A DNA stretch of 49,853 bases from Chloroflexota bacterium. GTDB lineage: Bacteria > Chloroflexota > Anaerolineae > J036 > Brachytrichaceae. This document shows, in pieces, positions 42,294-49,853 of the stretch; within the stretch, counting starts at the first letter, position 1, and every line of letters starts with the position of its first letter. The DNA is taken from NCBI GenBank assembly GCA_021788625.1, contig JAJYKL010000021.1, forward strand, positions 1 to 49,853. Reading direction: 5' to 3'. The notes beneath the pieces were generated by a model, which saw only the letters and a list, made by a program, of their open reading frames with translations, was not told the DNA's origin and did not search any database. The position numbers and the translations under genes were made by a program.

Positions 42294-43550
42294 ATGAATA
42301 CCCTACATCGTGCGCTTGTCATACCTGCCCTTATCGCGCTTATCGCCCTGCCATTTATGGTTTCGTGCAAGGCGCTGTCACGGTTGCAGCCAACCCCCTC
42401 TCCCACAGTCTCAGTCACTCTGCCTGGTACGCCGCAGGCCACCGGTACCAATGTATCGCTGACACCCACGCCAGGGAGTGACAAGTGGGATTCCAAAATA
42501 GTTAATACTGGACTGGCGGCGAAGCGTTTCCTGGTTTCACCGGATGGAGCATTCGTGGCTCTTTGCACCTCGGAGAAGGCGGCGATCTGGAGCATCAGAC
42601 TGTCCGATGCGTCGCGCCAGCAGGTGGGCAACGCACAAGGATGCACTCTTGCCTGGCGACCCAGGAGTCACGAACTTCTCATCCTGCAGGAGACATCTGC
42701 GGGTTCTGGTGTGGGGGCGATCATGTTGGCGGACCAGGATAAGAGTACGGGTGCGATGCAGACACTCGTGTCTGGCGGCGTCCGCCAATTCGAGCCTTCA
42801 CCTGATGGAACGCGTGTTGCATACCAGACCGGAGATGGTGGGCCGCTGGCAAGTCTCTGGATCATGAACTTGACCGACTCCACCAAGGTGCTGGTCACGA
42901 GCGGAGCCCTCGGCTGGTTCGGCTGGTCACCAGATGGGCAAGCGCTGCTATATGAGGTCAACACGCAGATTGAACTCAAGCGCGGGCGTGACAGCGGTTA
43001 CCTCGTGCGGTATGACCTCGCGTCTGGCCGGTACCTGCACGTCTCGCCGGACTTTCAAAAACTGGGCCAGCCCTACTGGTCCCCAGACGGTCGTTGGATT
43101 GGCCTGAATGCCATGCCAGGTGGTGCGCAGAATTTGTCTGCATTCGTGGTCATGTCAGATGGTTTGAAGCTGCACTCATTGATGAGTGGGCCGCCCTTGG
43201 TCATTCAGGGCTGGTCGGCCGATGGAACGCGTATCCTCTTTTCCACCAACGATCCTGCCGCTCCGGAGCAGGGCCTGTGGCAGAATACCGTGGACCACGG
43301 CACCAACACCCTTGTGACGAAAGTCAAAGGCTCAATCGAGGCAGCCTCCATGTCGCCAGATGGCAAATTGGTTGCAGTATTGGAAGGAAAGCAGACTCTG
43401 ACGATCATCAGCACAGATGGAACGGCAGCGATACTGGCGAACGATGTTGCAGCCGGCGATCTGACCTCCGCGATGCAGTGGCTTTCGCCCACGGTGATTG
43501 CTTACCTCACCCATAGCGGCGACATACGAATTGCGACCGCACACCCCTGA
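42294..43550 (+). CDS. TolB/WD40-like beta-propeller lipoprotein
   Basis: From ATG 42294 (GTG 42291 also possible) the product has 418 residues. The N-terminus is a signal peptide with a lipobox-like end (LPFMVSC), so it is probably lipidated at that cysteine and attached to the outside of the membrane. A Pro/Thr linker follows. The body has at least six propeller repeats of the PD40 type: VSPDGAFVAL, PSPDGTRVAY, WSPDGQALLY, WSPDGRWIGL, WSADGTRILF and MSPDGKLVAV. Such propellers bind proteins or ligands; no enzymatic residue is visible. Ribosome site not evident. Confidence 0.85.
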   Translation: MNTLHRALVIPALIALIALPFMVSCKALSRLQPTPSPTVSVTLPGTPQATGTNVSLTPTPGSDKWDSKIVNTGLAAKRFLVSPDGAFVALCTSEKAAIWSIRLSDASRQQVGNAQGCTLAWRPRSHELLILQETSAGSGVGAIMLADQDKSTGAMQTLVSGGVRQFEPSPDGTRVAYQTGDGGPLASLWIMNLTDSTKVLVTSGALGWFGWSPDGQALLYEVNTQIELKRGRDSGYLVRYDLASGRYLHVSPDFQKLGQPYWSPDGRWIGLNAMPGGAQNLSAFVVMSDGLKLHSLMSGPPLVIQGWSADGTRILFSTNDPAAPEQGLWQNTVDHGTNTLVTKVKGSIEAASMSPDGKLVAVLEGKQTLTIISTDGTAAILANDVAAGDLTSAMQWLSPTVIAYLTHSGDIRIATAHP

Positions 43551-43704
43551 TGGGCTTACTCGTCCAGAGCGGCAGCCATATGCCCTCTGCGCCGTTCAGT
43601 ATCCCCTGGTCCGTCACAGGCTGGCGGCGTTATCAGGGCGGCTCATCTTCTCGCGCGTGGAGGAGATGCTGCGGATGGTGTACGTGGGCGCGTGACCAGC
43701 ACGC

Positions 43705-46470
43705 TTAGCGCCCGACGAGCGGGATGAAGGTGCGCCATACGGTGATGTTCGGGTCGACCTGCGCCTTGACGGAGTAACCGTCCAGCCAATCTTGAGTGTT
43801 GCCAGCTTTGTCATGCGCGCGTACACGAAATTCGTAGGTGCTGCCGGGGTTGCCAATGAAGAGTGTCTGGGTCGTCACGACGCCAGTGGCGAAGGTGAGC
43901 CACTGTGTCGGCGTCACCGGCACATACACCAGGATAGGCGTCACAGTGGTGTAGGGCACCAGTGAAGTGATCACGACGGCGGTGGTGATTTCCTGCGAGC
44001 CTGAGACAGTCAACTCATAACCGATGCGTGTGGCCTGACGCGTCTCCACTGTCGGCGTATAACGCGTCAGTGCGTGGATCAGCTCGCGCGCCTGGACATC
44101 GAAGGAGGCAATGCCGCTCTGCGTATCGGTGGCCCACCAGGTCAGTGACACACCAAGGTGCTGTGCAGGCGCGGCGACCGACGCCGGCACGACCGTGGTG
44201 GGCACTACTGAATCAGAGATGGGCTGGCCCGATGCGTCAATCCGAACGGCGTTGGGCATTTGCGTTGCGGGCGCGAGCCGCGCTGGTTGGGTCATGGCGC
44301 TGGCCGGCATGATAGACGCGGCGGCAGCACTCCCCGAATGGGCAGACATCATCTGAGACCAGGGTGGCGTACGATCGACGTCGATCTCGTGCGGTGGGCT
44401 CCAGTCGCTGACGGCAGTGCCGTCACCTGCGCTGACGCGCCAGAAATAACGCCCATCTGCGGCCAGAGGGGGTGACCATTCGGTGGCGGTGATCCAACCG
44501 CTATTGATCGTCCAGCCATCGCTGGCTCGCCACACCGAAGCGTAATACCGGTGTGGCCGGTCCGTGCCGTTGGGGTCACCACCGTCCTGCCAGCGCAAGG
44601 TGATGGTGGGCGAGTTGGTCCACGACACAGAGCTTCCTACCGCTGAGCCCCCTTCAGGCGGGCTGACATCGGGCACGATGGGTGCATTGGGCGGCAGGTC
44701 GGCCAGACTGATGCGCGCATGCCCCATGCTGTTGGTGTACTCCACCTCCACGCGGTGCAGGCCGCTGGTCATGGAAATGATGCGTGAGTGCTGCACATAG
44801 ACGTTGTTGGCCTCCCAGTCATTCATTTCCAGGTGGCCATCCACGTATAATCGCACGCCGCCGACCGCATTGATGACGAACGGGTAATGGCCATCGCCCA
44901 ACGCCAGCACGCGCGACCAGCGTACCGAGAAGCCCAGCGTACTCATGTTGGCTGCCGGTGCTGAGCCGTTCCACTGAAAGTTCAGACTATTGTCGTAGCG
45001 GATCAGCGAAGCCGGAGCCGACAGCACTGTGTTGTTATAGTACTGGCCAATCCAACCGCCGAAGATGCTGGGTAGCGGATCGCCAAGCGGGTATTGGGCC
45101 AGTTGCAGCGGGGAAAGTATGCGGATGTTGCTCCGGCTCAGGCGTAGCGCGTGGAACGTGTCCATATCGGGGATGCGCTGGCGTTTGCCGTTCTGCACCA
45201 GGTAGATCCCGCCGTCCCCATCTTCGGACTGCACGATCAGTGGTGCGCGCCACACAAACTTTATTGCATCGGCCCACACCCGGCGCGGCGGGTTATCGCC
45301 GGTCAAGTTACCCAACCGTACAACCGCCTTGTCGCCCCGTACGAAGGGGAAGTCGCCGAGTGACATCCAACCCTGTGCCGCGTCGTGCTGTGAGCGGCGT
45401 ATCAGGCTCATGCCCTCCGCATGCGTGATACGGTATGTCGCATTGTGCGTGGCAGTGTCGTCGGTGTCCACCAGCGGCACCCAGGCCAGCACCTCCCACT
45501 CACCGTCATAGGGCAGTTGTGGATTCCAGCGTGCCCAACCAGTATCGTCCGTTGGGCCCAGGTTGGATGGGTCAGTAGTCATCAGCGCGAGCGCCTGCCC
45601 ATTCTTGCCTACACCCGCTACAGTCTGCCAGGCGCCCTGAGCGGTGAAGCCAGATTCGTTCAGGTTCACTACAACCTGGTACGTCACCTGCGGGGCAGTC
45701 GGCCCGCTTACATGACCATCGCCCGACGTTCCGCCGGGTACGATGGTCACCAGGCCAAAACCCTGATAGCCATGGCCCCACTCCAGGTCGGTGTCCACCT
45801 TCTGCCAGAGGTTCGGGCGGACGATCATCACCTGGCGGCTGCCAGTGGTGTCATAACCCACAATTGTGCCGGCGTGGCTGCCCCAGGGCGACGCGGCAAA
45901 CGCACCAATGATGGGACGGCCGGCGTCGATCTCGGCCATCACCTGTTCGAAGGTGGGGTTTGGGATTGCCTGCAAGGTGAACTGGTAGCCATGCTCCAGA
46001 ATGAACTGGTGCAGACCACTGGCCACATCGAACGCATCATACCCCGTGTCGCCAGGCTTACCGTTGTTGTTGCCATTACCATAACAAAGCATGTTGGGGA
46101 ACAACTCACGCAAGCGTATCAGGGTGCCGTTCTCGTCACCGTTCCACAGGTTGGGGTACCCCTTCTGCGACCAGTACTTCAGGATGGTGGCCGAGGCAAT
46201 GGTAAAGCAACCAGGCCAGCAGCCATCCGTGTCACACGAGCAGTTCCACTTATTACTGTTTTTGGGGATGATGTCGTTCGGCACGCCAGTCAGCACCACC
46301 CGGGCATGCTCTATGGATGGTGGTCGACCCTGCAGGGGATACGGATCGTATGACCGGTACGGGGGTACGGAAGTGATGGTTGTGGCGTTGGCGACGGGGC
46401 CCGGTAGAATCGTGGCGGTCAACGCCGCGATGCAGGCGAGAATACGGGCTAGCGCGTAGGCCGGGCGCAT
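43705..46470 (-). CDS. Secreted protein: C39-like peptidase, golvesin-like, PA14, FN3-like
   Basis: A 921-residue exported protein with a signal peptide (about 1-29, cut after VANA). Order: a C39_2-like papain-fold region at about 55-245, with candidate catalytic Cys88 (CWPGCFTIASATI) and His199 (SPWGSHAGTIVGYD); a golvesin C-terminal-like domain at about 265-408 (GWARWNPQLPYDGEWEVLAW, then WVxADAIKF-type end); a short linker; a PA14 domain at about 470-592, a carbohydrate-binding beta-barrel (GGVRLYVDGHLEMND); an FN3-like domain at about 598-715; and a C-terminal half with Thr/Val-rich sandwich sequence. The Cys-rich stretch CSCDTDGCWPGC at 77-88 may form disulfides. It probably binds glycans and may cleave peptides at the cell surface. 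TATAAT lies 10 nt before the ATG; no ribosome site. Confidence 0.75.
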   Translation of the reverse strand: MRPAYALARILACIAALTATILPGPVANATTITSVPPYRSYDPYPLQGRPPSIEHARVVLTGVPNDIIPKNSNKWNCSCDTDGCWPGCFTIASATILKYWSQKGYPNLWNGDENGTLIRLRELFPNMLCYGNGNNNGKPGDTGYDAFDVASGLHQFILEHGYQFTLQAIPNPTFEQVMAEIDAGRPIIGAFAASPWGSHAGTIVGYDTTGSRQVMIVRPNLWQKVDTDLEWGHGYQGFGLVTIVPGGTSGDGHVSGPTAPQVTYQVVVNLNESGFTAQGAWQTVAGVGKNGQALALMTTDPSNLGPTDDTGWARWNPQLPYDGEWEVLAWVPLVDTDDTATHNATYRITHAEGMSLIRRSQHDAAQGWMSLGDFPFVRGDKAVVRLGNLTGDNPPRRVWADAIKFVWRAPLIVQSEDGDGGIYLVQNGKRQRIPDMDTFHALRLSRSNIRILSPLQLAQYPLGDPLPSIFGGWIGQYYNNTVLSAPASLIRYDNSLNFQWNGSAPAANMSTLGFSVRWSRVLALGDGHYPFVINAVGGVRLYVDGHLEMNDWEANNVYVQHSRIISMTSGLHRVEVEYTNSMGHARISLADLPPNAPIVPDVSPPEGGSAVGSSVSWTNSPTITLRWQDGGDPNGTDRPHRYYASVWRASDGWTINSGWITATEWSPPLAADGRYFWRVSAGDGTAVSDWSPPHEIDVDRTPPWSQMMSAHSGSAAAASIMPASAMTQPARLAPATQMPNAVRIDASGQPISDSVVPTTVVPASVAAPAQHLGVSLTWWATDTQSGIASFDVQARELIHALTRYTPTVETRQATRIGYELTVSGSQEITTAVVITSLVPYTTVTPILVYVPVTPTQWLTFATGVVTTQTLFIGNPGSTYEFRVRAHDKAGNTQDWLDGYSVKAQVDPNITVWRTFIPLVGR

Positions 46471-46480
46471 GAGTCAATAC

Positions 46481-46486
46481 ATTATA
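46481..46486 (-). promoter_or_regulatory. -10 box of the secreted C39/golvesin protein gene
   Basis: On the minus strand TATAAT ends 10 nt before ATG 46470, with no Shine-Dalgarno between. A leader of about 3 nt is predicted. Confidence 0.5.
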
Positions 46487-46644
46487 TCTATTCTGACTGC
46501 CTGCACATCCAAAACGCCCTGTACTTGACATCCAGGGAAGCGGTCTTATAGTTGCACTTTCTAACCATTCGAAAACTAAACGAATCCTGCCCGTGCGTGC
46601 GTATTGTGCCGGGGGGTAATGTGCGATAGGTGTTTGGAGGTGTT

Positions 46645-48162
46645 ATGGAGAGTGAGCGAACAGCTCGAACGAACGTACCAGCAGCACAGCAACATCGGGG
46701 CTTCATAGGCCGATTCGAGTACAAGTGGGTGGCGTTGAGCGTTACGACCATCGGTGCTCTGATGGCGGCTATCGACAGTAACATCGTCATCCTGGCACTG
46801 CCAGACATGATGATCAAACTGCACGCAGACCTGGTTGCCATGATCTGGGTCATCATGGGTTATATTCTGATGAGCGCGACACTGCTGCTGACGTTCGGTC
46901 GCCTGGCCGATATGATAGGGCGGGTGCGCATGTACAACCTGGGGTTCGTGGTGTTCACGATCGGCTCGGCACTGTGCGGCTTCTCAACCGATGCTCTACA
47001 ACTGATCCTTGCCCGTCTGGTGCAAGGCGCAGGAGCAGCCATGATGATGGTGAACTCCACCGCCATCATCACCGAAGTCTTCCCGCCTAACGAGCGCGGA
47101 CGTGCGCTGGGCCTGAACGGCATCACCTTCGCCGTAGGCGGTGTGCTCAGTCCGGTACTGGGTGGGCTCATCCTCACCGTGGCCGACTGGCGCTGGATCT
47201 TCTTCATCAACGTTCCGATCGGCATTCTGGGTGCCGTATGGGCTTATCGTGCGCTTCACGAGACATCCATCCCAAACAAAGACCAGCACTTTGACCTCCT
47301 GGGGGCGGTGTTCTTCAGCATTGGCCTGGTAGCACTCCTGCTGGCGCTGACATTGGGCATCTCGCTCAGCTGGCTCTCCACGCCCATCCTGATCCTGTTC
47401 GCGGTGTTTGCCATCTTGCTGGTGCTGTTCGTCTGGTGGGAGCGCCGGCTGGCACAGCCCATGCTGGACTTCTCGCTGTTTAACAACCGTGTCTACAATT
47501 TCTCGGTGATCGCCGCCATGCTCCAGGCACTGGCACTGTTCGCCGTAAACTTCCTGATTGTCTTTTATCTGCAGGGCGTGCGCGGCTATGACCCGCTGAA
47601 GGCGGCGCTGCTGCTCATCCCGTTGCCCATCGTCTCATCGGTCGTTGCTCCGATCAGCGGGTACATCGCCGATCGCATCGGTGCGCGCCTCCCTGCAACG
47701 GTGGGGTTACTGATCCAGAGCGCTGCCCTGTTATGGTTCACCCGGATCACACCCACTACGTCATACCTCTCACTGGCGGTCGGGCTGGTGTTGATGGGGA
47801 TAGGTGGCGGCCTGTTCTGGTCGCCCAACACCAGTGCAGCGATGAATGGAGCACCCGTGCGGCGGCTGGGCATTGCCTCGGCCACGCTGGCGACCATGCG
47901 CCAGGTGGGCATGGTGACCAGCTTTGCTCTATCCCTGGCCGTGGCCGCCGGCAGCCTGCCCCAGAACGTGATGATGCAGCTCTTCGTGGGCACGAACGTC
48001 ACACTGGGTTCGCAAATGATGCAGGACTTTGTCGTCGGCATGCACAGTGCATTCCTGCTGTCCATTGTGCTCTCGCTGATCGCGGCGGGGGCCTCCTTCG
48101 TGCGCGGTAAGGAAGACCGCAACCAGATGCAGAATGTGCACGTGGTGGGTGAAGGCGCATGA
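46645..48162 (+). CDS. MFS transporter, DHA2 (EmrB/QacA) family, 14 helices
   Basis: ATG 46645 behind GGAGG (46636-46640) gives 505 residues; a GTG at 46630 is also open but would place the ribosome site inside the gene. The protein has about fourteen membrane segments. ALMAAIDSNIVILALPDM is the DHA2 helix-1 motif (family pattern LDxTIVNVALP). FGRLADMIGRVRMY is motif A. GGVLSPVLGGLI is motif C of antiporters. The family exports drugs or metabolites by proton exchange. It is divergent from the secreted C39 protein and is followed by an aldo/keto reductase with a 143-nt gap. Confidence 0.9.
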   Translation: MESERTARTNVPAAQQHRGFIGRFEYKWVALSVTTIGALMAAIDSNIVILALPDMMIKLHADLVAMIWVIMGYILMSATLLLTFGRLADMIGRVRMYNLGFVVFTIGSALCGFSTDALQLILARLVQGAGAAMMMVNSTAIITEVFPPNERGRALGLNGITFAVGGVLSPVLGGLILTVADWRWIFFINVPIGILGAVWAYRALHETSIPNKDQHFDLLGAVFFSIGLVALLLALTLGISLSWLSTPILILFAVFAILLVLFVWWERRLAQPMLDFSLFNNRVYNFSVIAAMLQALALFAVNFLIVFYLQGVRGYDPLKAALLLIPLPIVSSVVAPISGYIADRIGARLPATVGLLIQSAALLWFTRITPTTSYLSLAVGLVLMGIGGGLFWSPNTSAAMNGAPVRRLGIASATLATMRQVGMVTSFALSLAVAAGSLPQNVMMQLFVGTNVTLGSQMMQDFVVGMHSAFLLSIVLSLIAAGASFVRGKEDRNQMQNVHVVGEGA

Positions 48163-48305
48163 GGTAAGGAACGGGAGACTCGAAATCTGGATTCGGGATT
48201 GACACCGGATTACACAGGCTGCTCGGATGGGCTGGAGCTTTTTGTGCTTCTCCATGAAACCGGCGACCAATCCAAACTCATCAATCCCATAACTACGGTA
48301 ATGAG

Positions 48306-49286
48306 ATGAAATACGTAAATCTGGGCAGAACGGGGCTGAAAGTATCCAGGCTATGCCTGGGCATGATGACGTATGGCACGTCGAAGTGGCGCGACTGGGT
48401 ATTGGACGAAGATCAGGCCAGGCCCTTCGTTCAGCGCGCGCTGGAGGCGGGCATCAACTTTTTCGACACGGCGGACGTCTACTCCGGTGGCGTAAGCGAA
48501 GAGGTGACCGGACGAGCTTTGCGCGACTTCGCCCGCCGCGACGAAGTGGTGATTGCCACCAAGGTCTTCAATGCGATGGGCTTAAAACCCAACCAGCGTG
48601 GCCTCTCGCGGAAACACATCCTGGAAGCGATCGATGCTTCGCTACGGCGCCTGGGCACCGACTATGTGGACCTGTACCAGATTCATCGCTATGACCGTGA
48701 GACGCCCATTGAAGAAACGATGGAGGCGCTGCACGACGTGGTGCGTGCGGGCAAGGCACGCTACATTGGCGCCTCCAGCATGTATGCCTGGCAGTTCGTG
48801 CGCGCCCAATATATCGCCGACCTGCACGGCTGGACACGTTTCGCCTCCATGCAGGACCACTACAACCTGGTGTATCGCGAAGAGGAGCGCGAGATGATCC
48901 CTTATTGCGCTGCAGAAGGCATAGCTGTCATTCCATGGAGCCCGCTGGCGCGCGGCTTCCTGGCCGGCAACCGCACACGCGACCGGTCGGGTGAGACGAC
49001 CCGCTCACGCAGCGACGAATTCGCACACCACCTCTACTATCAGGACTCCGACTTCGATATCGTCGACCGTGTGGTGGAACTGGCTGGCCAGCGTGGCGTG
49101 AAGCCGGCACAGATTGCCCTGGCATGGATGCTGGCTCAGCCGGCTGTGACGGCTCCCATTATCGGCGCAAGCAAGATGTATCAATTTGACGAAGCCATTG
49201 CGGCACTGGACATCGCCCTTACCGCCGAGGAAATCAAGCGACTGGAGGAGTGTTACACACCGCACCCGGTGCTGGGACATGGGTAA
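48306..49286 (+). CDS. Aldo/keto reductase
   Basis: A 326-residue TIM barrel using NADPH. The catalytic tetrad is D54 and Y59 (FFDTADVYSGG), K86 (IATKV) and H127 (YQIHRYD). The C-terminal IIGASKMYQFDEAIAAL segment binds the cofactor phosphate. This is the YajO/AKR-like group (start MKYVNLGRTGLKVSRLCLG); it reduces aldehydes or ketones, and the physiological substrate is unknown. No Shine-Dalgarno is evident. It lies before the IS3-type element on the right edge. Confidence 0.93.
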   Translation: MKYVNLGRTGLKVSRLCLGMMTYGTSKWRDWVLDEDQARPFVQRALEAGINFFDTADVYSGGVSEEVTGRALRDFARRDEVVIATKVFNAMGLKPNQRGLSRKHILEAIDASLRRLGTDYVDLYQIHRYDRETPIEETMEALHDVVRAGKARYIGASSMYAWQFVRAQYIADLHGWTRFASMQDHYNLVYREEEREMIPYCAAEGIAVIPWSPLARGFLAGNRTRDRSGETTRSRSDEFAHHLYYQDSDFDIVDRVVELAGQRGVKPAQIALAWMLAQPAVTAPIIGASKMYQFDEAIAALDIALTAEEIKRLEECYTPHPVLGHG

Positions 49287-49386
49287 GGAGATAAGCGGGA
49301 GTGTAGGTAGCTAGTTACATGCCTACTTGTGAACGGTTTATCATCGCATTGGGATGCTGTGCGTTAATAATTCTAGCAGCATAGAT

Positions 49387-49853
49387 TGTGGCTTACCCCA
49401 TTTTTCAGACACGATTTTGGCCGAAATAAAGTAGCACCTCGTGTCGTGTGACACTGATGAGTGCAGGCTCACCTTGGGTGGCCCAGCTCTCATCAGCTTG
49501 GCTGCTAGCGTCGCCGGTTTCATCCGGAGTACACCTGTGCCGGCGAGCGGTAATCCAACGCTTGATGCAGACGCTCCTGGTTGTAGATCACCAGGTAACG
49601 CGCCAGGTTCTCCCGCGCTTGTCTGGGCGTGTCGTATTCGTGTAGGTACACCTCCTCATATTTGATCGTCCTCCACAGGCGCTCGACGAAGATGTTGTCG
49701 CAGGCGCGGCCGCGCCCGTCCATGCTAATGCGTGTGCCGGCCGCCCGCAGGCGCGCCGTGTACGGGACGCTGGTGAAGTGACTGCCCTGGTCGCTGGTGA
49801 AGATCTCCGGGACGGTGCAGGCTAAGGCCCGCTCCACGGCGCTCAATACGAAT
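49387..49853 (-). mobile_element. IS3-family insertion sequence, right-hand part (continues past window)
   Basis: The transposase reading frame ends at 49520. About 130 nt further out on the same element, TGGCTTACCCCATTTTTCAG at 49389-49408 resembles the terminal inverted repeat of IS3-group elements, whose ends read TG near the tip and contain a CCCCATTT core. The end is placed at 49387 or 49389. The rest, including the other end and orfA, lies outside the window. Confidence 0.6.
49520..49852 (-). CDS. IS3-family transposase (orfB), C-terminal part
   Basis: A minus-strand frame, open to the window edge, encoding the end of an integrase-core (DDE) transposase. FTSDQGSHFTS carries the second aspartate of the catalytic triad. 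DGRGRACDNIFVERLWRT holds the region of the final Glu (N-x-x-V-E-R-L-W-R) typical of IS3. EEVYLHEYDTPRQAR and LVIYNQERLHQALDYRSP form the usual C-terminus. It cuts and joins the IS ends. The N-terminal part and orfA with the programmed frameshift are beyond the edge. Intactness cannot be judged. Confidence 0.9.
   Translation of the reverse strand, partial: FVLSAVERALACTVPEIFTSDQGSHFTSVPYTARLRAAGTRISMDGRGRACDNIFVERLWRTIKYEEVYLHEYDTPRQARENLARYLVIYNQERLHQALDYRSPAQVYSG

Noticed and set aside
43498..43695. 65-codon plus-strand frame after the propeller lipoprotein
   Set aside because: Overlaps the end of the lipoprotein gene, lacks a ribosome site; the second half looks slightly protein-like but is too short to support.
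1..49853. CRISPR array, tRNA or rRNA genes, prophage
   Set aside because: No regularly spaced direct repeats, no cloverleaf-like sequences and no phage structural genes were noticed when reading the window.

Overview
The window reads as a stretch of chromosome from a GC-rich bacterium, most likely a member of the Chloroflexota (Anaerolineae/Caldilineae-like). This is inferred from the mix of gene types, not from a search. The mix includes ClpC, a type I-alpha-like glutamine synthetase, a GT39-like membrane protein with beta-sandwich repeats at its C-terminus, large SH3/C39/golvesin/PA14 proteins, and ROK, Gfo/Idh and sugar-isomerase genes scattered through the region. No tRNA, rRNA, CRISPR array or prophage was seen. 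The only mobile element is an IS3-type element entering at the right edge.

Layout. 1-5.3 kb is housekeeping: the end of a glycosyltransferase, xpt (purine salvage), an S1-domain protein and clpC, with two clear intrinsic terminators. 5.4-12.5 kb holds a flavin-binding NimA-like protein, an MFS transporter, a three-gene unit (uroporphyrinogen-decarboxylase-like protein, Gfo/Idh/MocA oxidoreductase, SGNH hydrolase), then an ArsR-type regulator followed by a second MFS exporter. 12.8-19.4 kb holds a double-length M19-like dipeptidase, a DhnA-type aldolase, a convergent GT39-like membrane protein and a zinc alcohol dehydrogenase. 19.4-24.2 kb is nitrogen and chromatin: a long, possibly structured non-coding region, glnA, a methyltransferase overlapping an M20 peptidase, and an HU-family protein. 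24.2-31 kb has a 1203-residue multidomain protein (SH3, lysozyme-like, C39-like, glycosidase-like), a nucleoside hydrolase, a sugar isomerase and a ROK kinase. 31-43.6 kb is mostly single genes: DinB, YggT, a GH39-like glycosidase, ketopantoate reductase, a DUF2283 pseudogene, two methyltransferases flanking a GalT/HIT-like protein, a glutaredoxin-like protein, a Memo homologue, an enolase-superfamily enzyme, type II dehydroquinase and a beta-propeller lipoprotein. 43.7-49.9 kb has a secreted C39/golvesin/PA14 protein, a 14-helix MFS exporter, an aldo/keto reductase and the IS3 fragment.

How it works together. Most genes appear to be separate transcription units. The carbohydrate genes (aldolase, ROK kinase, isomerase, Gfo/Idh, glycosidases, enolase-superfamily enzyme) suggest a heterotroph living on diverse sugars and polysaccharides, but no complete pathway can be assembled from the window.

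Most noteworthy. (i) A 14-nt perfectly complementary pair brackets about 330 nt upstream of glnA and is followed by a terminator hairpin: a candidate unrecognised RNA. (ii) Several genes have a -10 hexamer only 6-10 nt before the start codon and no Shine-Dalgarno, suggesting leaderless mRNAs. (iii) Two large proteins have unusual domain combinations. (iv) A ROK protein has lost all three zinc cysteines.
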